In this document: positions 60,501 through 64,000 of the stretch, one piece after another
Position numbering within the stretch: position 1 is the stretch's first letter
Layout of the letters: each line of letters begins with the position of its first letter
Assembly: GCF_964340395.1 (NCBI RefSeq)
Contig: NC_135550.1
Location: 20,046,676 to 20,110,675 of the forward strand
Length of the DNA: 64,000 bases
Reading direction: 5' to 3'
Source: Glandiceps talaboti
Taxonomy: Eukaryota > Hemichordata > Enteropneusta > Spengelidae
The notes under the pieces: generated by a model
The model's database searches: none
The model's input: the letters and a program-made list of their open reading frames with translations, nothing else
Told to the model about the DNA's origin: nothing
Made by a program: the position numbers and the translations under genes

Positions 60501-61669
60501 TGTCTAATATCCTGTTCATCTATCAATCAATCACACTTGCTTATTATACTAAATATTAGATTTATTTATTTGTATCATCCTCATTTTTAATAAATTTTTT
60601 CATAAAAATTGGATTTTCAATTGTAGTCAACATAGTATTTGTACTGCATGTCCACAATAGAAAGCCGTAATCTACTTACTCAGATTTGGCCACAGCTTGC
60701 AGTAAAATATTGTGGTACACATTTATCACTTGGCTGCTATCTGCTACATCATAGGCTGTGTCTCCCTGGCTATCTTTGATACTGGGGTCGGCACCTGCTG
60801 CTAGCAGTGCACGAGCCACATCAGCTTGCCCTTGCTGAAATGTGTTTATACAAAAATAAAACACATGAAAAAAGTGTGGAAATTATGGTTTCAATTTTGT
60901 CTGTTGTTTTTAATTGTGGAGTAAAAATTCATAACTCATATTGTCTCAGTTTTGATATGAAATTCTCTCCATTGGATTATCGTAACAAATTTGTTTTTAG
61001 AGATTTTTTATTTAGGCGACACTTTTATGTGACACAATTTCAAGGAAAACAAGGTGATATGAAATACACATCCATAATTAATAAACACCAAAACTGCATC
61101 TTGAATAAATGTGTATTTTAACTACTTTAAGTACTTACCTTAGAAGCGAGGTGTAAAACGGTACCATGATCACCATCAATGTGATTTAATACATCTATTA
61201 CGTTTACATCATTTTCGTCTTTACCTGCATTAAGAGAATTTTTAAAATGTTATTCTGCTGACAATATTCTTCACTCGATACGTTTTTGAATACATAAATA
61301 AATCAAAACGTTGTTAAATACAAATAAATAAAAGAATTAAGGCCTGTGCTGTTTACATGTTTTCCATATATTTGAATGTTCAATTTACAAAATGTCAATG
61401 AGTATTTAAAAAGAAAACAACACGTTATTGTACTGCCTCGTCTAAGCATGGATGTATTGCATGTGATACATCCATGGCCTATGTGAATGGAATGGATTAG
61501 GTGAACGTACCATGTGTAGTGAAAGTGGTATGGTCTGTAGATGTGTAACAAGTAAACGTTGTGTGTACTTACATTCAGACGCTGCCGTGATTAGTGACCT
61601 AACGATATCTGTTCTTCCGTGAACTACGGCCGCTCGGAGACTTTCGACAGCCTCTTTAACAAATGACAT
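42507..61669 (-). CDS. Ankyrin-repeat + GH20-like protein, catalytic dyad absent
   Basis: Twenty-two exons from 5' to 3': 61573-61669, 61139-61224, 60680-60834, 57478-57608, 56773-56908, 54954-55102, 54382-54500, 53077-53248, 51547-51734, 51159-51260, 50438-50509, 49392-49442, 48989-49050, 48206-48346, 47431-47647, 46259-46305, 45776-45817, 44998-45184, 44324-44566, 43870-43991, 43237-43356, 42507-42633; 921 aa, every junction in phase. The first ATG in frame is MSFVKEA; there is no signal peptide. Residues about 10-250 are ankyrin repeats (GTVLHLASKQGQADVARALL, TPLHWGASYGNAEVLQCLL, TPLHDAVHRGDRDIVEVLV). About 250-300 is a Pro/Gln-rich linker. From about 310 the chain follows GH20 beta-hexosaminidases: an N-terminal domain (LHLLWPQPQ), then GIMLDLSYGRILKMDHLLNL, ELLDLDTYCQRRFITVIPHL, GLLLTDWAGNG and a helical C-end (TWLGSNLPTGLKESLALL). 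Where enzymes have NIGCDE, it has NIGPML (557-562). Likely a cytosolic, sugar-binding or scaffolding pseudoenzyme; function unknown. Confidence 0.85.
42728..42892. repeat. Tandem duplication and copy of the stop-codon region in intron 21
   Basis: atcatgttatagagggactgtgaattt... gttcctgga-tatgaagaaa occurs at 42730-42785 and 42828-42888. Between them cgacatgaatgta-tcgtcat (42787-42807) repeats the sequence at the stop codon of the last exon (42488-42508). Confidence 0.7.
42903..43000. mobile_element. Decayed relative of the 17397 Mutator-like MITE
   Basis: ctgtaatgtaagccatgtca, gtgccctcatgcattggcca and gagggcgcagtgacac, ending cttcttacagtcta, match the 17407-17509 element in order. No flanking duplication is visible. 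It lies in intron 21 of the ankyrin-GH20 gene. Confidence 0.6.
43393..43452. repeat. (TTTTA)n low-complexity tract
   Basis: Runs of tattttatttta and pure T in intron 20. Confidence 0.85.
46300..46430 (-). repeat. Four ~35-bp tandem copies of the exon 16 acceptor edge
   Basis: On the minus strand the true border is gacag|GCTACCTATGA at 46305/46306. Copies starting near 46339, 46372 and 46406 repeat the acceptor with the first exon bases (gatag|GCTACCTGTGA in the best copy), spaced about 33-39 bp. They lie in intron 15, upstream of the true acceptor. Confidence 0.75.
47868..48025 (+). repeat. Dispersed repeat (partner at 49855-49985)
   Basis: aaccccaaagttt, then tcaatggtcttagattacta, a gap, then ttttttctatatctctgccag are shared in order and orientation with 49855-49985. 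Both lie in introns of the ankyrin-GH20 gene. Confidence 0.65.
48061..48205 (-). repeat. Two extra copies of the exon 14 donor edge
   Basis: The true exon end has cagctgacgggaactgtgcc (plus, near 48207). cagcagatgggaactgtg is repeated at 48073 and 48136. On the minus strand the copies end CTGCTGA|GTAGGT and CTGCTGG|GTAAAT, so at least one keeps a usable donor. Spacing is 63 and 71 bp. Confidence 0.8.
48830..48925 (-). repeat. Dispersed repeat, copy 2 (partner at 287-375)
   Basis: Reverse-complement match to 287-375 through the ccataattagtacag, agttgaaatcatgatc and gattttagggtgcgga blocks. Confidence 0.55.
49080..49250. repeat. Degenerate CACA(C/T)-rich pentamer tract
   Basis: acaacacac, cacatcaca and caccacacc runs in intron 12. 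The Thr/His frame across it is an artefact. Confidence 0.8.
49478..49525 (-). repeat. Copy of the exon 12 acceptor edge
   Basis: tttagtaaatgatcctgaaa (exon 12 start plus intron end, minus strand gene) at about 49429-49448 recurs as tttagtaaatgattgtgaaa at 49487-49506, and both are followed by acaataa-taactaatat. In the copy the acceptor AG is lost. Confidence 0.8.
50231..50300 (-). repeat. Decayed copy of an exon 9 fragment in intron 11
   Basis: cttggcaaccatggtggctg and gttctatcat match cttagcaaccatgctagctg and gctctatgat of exon 9 (51630-51665) in order and strand, with flanking similarity (ttgacttgaca against ttcacttgaca). On the minus strand it can be read MIEPATMVAKE against IIEPASMVAKE of the exon before the frame is lost. 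Confidence 0.75.
51751..52225. mobile_element. Copy 2 of the 41441 element, flanked by 43-bp direct repeats
   Basis: The element (51796-52180) has an inner hairpin (gacctaaggggtctttgtca paired with tgacaaagaccccttaggtc). It is flanked by gcaacgtgtcatttgtatca... gaagacacgaata (51751-51793) and gcaacgtgtcattgttatca... gaagacacgtata (52183-52225). Such long direct flanks are not ordinary target duplications and may mean insertion between copies of a pre-existing tandem repeat. Confidence 0.7.
52675..52945. repeat. (CA)n and (CATA)n microsatellites
   Basis: acacacaca with cgcacac and cagacac variants at 52790-52865, then tacatacatacata at 52885-52940, in intron 8 of the ankyrin-GH20 gene. Confidence 0.95.
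53709..54170. repeat. TG-rich repeat with higher-order units
   Basis: Units such as gtgtgtaggtatg, gggtgttcatcttatgtg, ctgtgtgtgtaggtgtttgtc recur in changing order over ~460 bp of intron 7, with a pure gtgtgtgtgtgt run followed by G9 near 53935-53957. Confidence 0.9.
57185..57255 (+). repeat. Dispersed repeat, copy 2 (partner at 384-470)
   Basis: acatgtacagctacaca and gggtgtacaacattatgag match 384-470 in the same orientation. Confidence 0.45.
57631..58260 (-). repeat. 56-bp minisatellite derived from the exon 4 acceptor edge
   Basis: About ten copies, spaced exactly 56 bp in the centre (for example atgtattctctg at 57722 and 57778), contain ctgatcagctgtttgattgt then aactacactgtaaa. The exon 4 border has ttgatcagctgtttgacaga then atccacactgtgaaa (57582-57616): 15 identical bases, then 13 of 20. 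On the minus strand each unit has a decoy acceptor ttacag|TGTAG in the place of the true cacag|TGTGG. The array lies in intron 3, directly upstream of the true acceptor. Confidence 0.85.
58768..58975. repeat. ~60-bp minisatellite, four copies
   Basis: gtgaaatctacatgagtcac, then acacattgataatctgtg and ttagttacagtagtg repeat four times with few changes in intron 3 of the ankyrin-GH20 gene. Confidence 0.9.
58976..60679. other. Intron 3 remainder, AT-rich
   Basis: No exon or coding signal recognised. The only feature is the short dispersed repeat at 59873-59925 and T-rich stretches. Confidence 0.6.
59873..59925 (+). repeat. Dispersed repeat (partner at 9507-9558)
   Basis: attgtgtggttcctattacg, ctcaattttacgatag and ggtaggtaga match the partner in order and orientation. 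Confidence 0.5.
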
Positions 61670-62194
61670 TGTACTATTTGGCTTGTCCCAACAGACCAAC
61701 CTTTTCACCAAGCAAGTTTCTATTCACGATTTCGTTTCTGATTTTCTCTCTACATTATAGTCACAAATTGCACCGGCTTACATTCATTTGCCCAGTTGGC
61801 AAATGTTTTGGTCAAAGGTTACAGCGCATGCCTTGTTATTACGAGAGACTAATTACATTGGCGCTACAATACAGAAAAATGCTCGATTTTCTTTCGTTGC
61901 AACACAAACTGATATGTGTCCTTTCTTCTCCCCTTAAATTTGTATTCATTACTTGAACGCGACCATATCACAAATATAAGTTTAATCATTGTTTTAGCAG
62001 GTGATCTGGAAAACCAAGTGTTGGAACTTTTTACCGGAAGTGCGTATATTGCGACTATTTATGTAGAAAGGTCACTGAAGGTCGGAGAGCGAAACGTGCT
62101 TGCGTAATGAACTAATCGGGACATCGACAGACGTCCGCAGCGCTGCGTATATTTTTCTGACGTTTTGTTTTACTTTCAAAGGACATACGCAAAT
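61670..62194. promoter_or_regulatory. Bidirectional promoter, ankyrin-GH20 and GLRX5
   Basis: The two start codons are divergent and 525 bp apart, with no TATA box at a proper distance. GCGCATGC (61824-61831) matches the core of the NRF1 site. ACCGGAAGTG (62033-62042) matches an ETS/GABP site, 153 bp before the GLRX5 ATG. Both factors are typical regulators of nuclear genes for mitochondrial proteins and of head-to-head promoters in animals. Factor use is inferred from motif only. Confidence 0.55.
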
Positions 62195-63087
62195 ATGAGC
62201 TTTCTGTCTAGAATACCCCAGGTTCTGAAAGGACCACAGACCATTCGAATTTTGTCACAGAGGTTTTACTGTGCAGCTACAGGGATCAAAGAACGTATTG
62301 ATGGACTGGTGAAAAACGACAAGTTAGTTGTGTTTATGAAAGGTGTTCCTGATCAACCCATGTGTGGATTTAGTAATGCTGTTGTACAGATCCTAAGGAT
62401 GCATGGTGTTGATAACTTTGCAAGTTATAATGTTCTTGAAGATGAAGATTTGAGACAGGGTAAGGGAAGGATCATATTGGACAAGTGTGCCATGGTCAAC
62501 AGTCAACTATTTCACCCCCCCCCCCCTCACTGCCAGTGTGTTCATTCAAGGCAAAACTGAATGTTGTGCTAGATCCCTCTTAGTTGCAATAATTGTACCA
62601 TTATTTTGAGTAAGCTTTTACAATGTTTTAAAAGCTTTTTTTTGGTGAGGTTCATACGTTTTCACCCGAATGGAAAAAAAAGGTCTAAAAAAAGCTTTTT
62701 AGAAACAACAACTCAAACTCAAAGCCAACTATAATTACTGCAGCAAGATCCATGTCAGTTACTATCTTGAAACCCTTGTTATACACGTGACTAAATTGTA
62801 TAGAGTATATTGTGCATACCAAATATCCCAAGTGTTCATGGTAAAAGTGTGAATATGTTGTGGCAGTGTGTATATGATATTGCCATATATTTGACTATTT
62901 TTCGTTCCATTTATTTGCAGGAATAAAGGAATACTCTAAATGGCCAACAATACCCCAGATTTACATCAATCATGAATTCATCGGAGGTTGTGACATCATG
63001 ATTCAAATGCATCAAGATGGTGAACTCATTGACGAACTCAAAAAAATTGGAATCCAGTCAGTCCTACTGGAAAAAGCATCAGATTAA
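62195..63087 (+). CDS. GLRX5: Mitochondrial monothiol glutaredoxin 5
   Basis: Exons 62195-62459 and 62921-63087, 143 aa, phase 1. The first in-frame ATG ([12 protein letters not shown]) starts a basic, Ser/Arg-rich presequence of about 28 residues that fits mitochondrial import. [14 protein letters not shown] holds the monothiol CGFS site (57-60), whose Cys binds the [2Fe-2S] cluster with glutathione. [10 protein letters not shown] and GGCDI, the glutathione-binding loop and GG kink, follow in exon 2. It matches animal GLRX5 over its whole length (for example [16 protein letters not shown]). The protein passes Fe-S clusters to targets in the mitochondrial matrix, upstream of heme and lipoyl synthesis. 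The intron has a C-run near 62515 but the donor (ACAGG|GTAAGG) and acceptor (tttgcag) are clear. Confidence 0.97.
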
Positions 63088-63437
63088 TTCAGAAGGAGAC
63101 TGATTATGAACTCCAGTTGTATGAGTTAAATTTTAAGTTAGTCCTGTGGAAGATAAGGATTGTTCCAACCATACTTGAGACTTTTCCTGTATATGTGAAG
63201 ACTTGAACATAGACTCGATTGCACCAGTCAGTCATAGAAAAAGCCTTATTTCAAATGCGAATTTGTAATCAGCGTTGGACATAGCTCTACTGACATGTGT
63301 AAGATATGAATTGAAGATTCAAACATGTAAATTATTTATTCAGGCCTGAATACTACTTTTCTTCAACAGTTCAATCAGATGCATTGCACATTAGGTGCCT
63401 CAAGGCTATAACAACATAAACATGGTACAAAGTTTAT

Positions 63438-63443
63438 AATAAA
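63438..63443 (+). terminator. Poly(A) signal AATAAA of GLRX5
   Basis: AATAAA 350 bp after the stop codon, followed by a T/G-rich stretch (gtttgttggtgttttg), as expected for a cleavage site. Confidence 0.75.
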
Positions 63444-64000
63444 GTTTGTTGGTGTTTTGAAGGATGTTACCGGTAGTTCTTTTTGTTTGTTTGTTTGTTT
63501 GTTTGTTTGTTTGTTTGTTTGTAATCAATGAATTTCCATTTCAAATCAACCACATGAATTTCCATTTCTTGTAAGAAATTGGTTTACAGTATACATTCTA
63601 ACATAGTGTATATTCCCTTGTACTGTTTATAATAGAATGGTGATATTACAGGTGACTCAGACTTCATTTTAACTTTCAAGTAATTATTTTTGATTTCGTC
63701 TTTGAGATGAGAAAATAAAATAAAAATTGAAATAGAAGACAAGAAAGGATACCTTAGGTTTCTTCTTTGATTCTCAACTGTTTTTTGATATAATATAATT
63801 TCCTCATTCTGTTTGTTCATTTGTCATTACTCTCTTTGTATTCAATGAAGCACCATCCTATCATTCCTATCTGTTCCTCGGTGACTCGAAGTTTGAATAT
63901 ACTAGGAATTGTGACATCAGTACTTTCATAGCATTCATCAAGATATTACAAATCGAATGGAGATTATTTACCATACTATAAATAAACGTGTGACGACTGG
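63444..64000. other. Downstream flank with (TTTG)n
   Basis: (TTTG)n at 63482-63523, then a 15-bp duplication of atgaatttccatttc around 63529-63570. No exon seen to the end of the window. Confidence 0.7.

Noticed and set aside
61670-61711. N-terminal extension of the ankyrin protein (VKRLVCWDKPNST)
   Set aside because: No ATG opens it (the first codon is TTG). The first in-frame ATG is at 61669.

Overview
The window is nuclear DNA from an invertebrate animal. It is AT-rich, its genes have spliceosomal introns of about 0.2-3.6 kb, and its intergenic DNA is loaded with microsatellites, foldback elements, a tRNA-derived SINE and other dispersed repeats. A GSDH-propeller HHIP-like family, a tRNA-type SINE with a GCGCTATATAA tail and TCCGTCCGTC-type dispersed repeats would fit a marine deuterostome (hemichordate-like) or a lophotrochozoan. 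The species cannot be fixed from sequence alone. I rebuilt five gene models exon by exon, and every junction keeps its reading phase.

Layout: 1-8291 is intergenic or upstream DNA with repeats, a SINE and a possible decayed coding patch. 8337-13640 (+) is a monocarboxylate-transporter-family gene (SLC16-like, 463 aa, 4 coding exons). Its third intron holds a (TA)n locus with a perfect 172-bp palindrome built from two hammerhead-ribozyme motifs, and a second, divergent hammerhead nearby. 13641-19396 is intergenic, with a Mutator-like MITE. 19397-24684 (+) is HHIP-like A (611 aa, hydrophobic, GPI-type end). 27600-36459 (+) is HHIP-like B, a tandem paralogue with the same intron phases for its first six exons and two phase-compatible alternative last exons: one gives a membrane-anchor tail, the other a netrin-like NTR/C345C domain. 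36460-42506 is intergenic. 42507-61669 (-) is a 22-exon gene for a 921-aa protein that joins N-terminal ankyrin repeats to a glycoside-hydrolase-20-like region whose catalytic Asp-Glu pair is replaced. 62195-63087 (+) is the mitochondrial monothiol glutaredoxin GLRX5 (143 aa). It is divergent from the ankyrin gene across a 525-bp shared promoter with NRF1-like and ETS-like sites.

The genes do not form a pathway. The HHIP-like pair is one tandem duplication, and GLRX5 shares a promoter with the ankyrin-GH20 gene. The most notable points are the hammerhead palindrome, the ankyrin-GH20 probable pseudoenzyme, the alternative HHIP-like tails, and a recurrent pattern in which short stretches across exon borders have been copied into neighbouring introns, often as tandem arrays carrying decoy splice sites.
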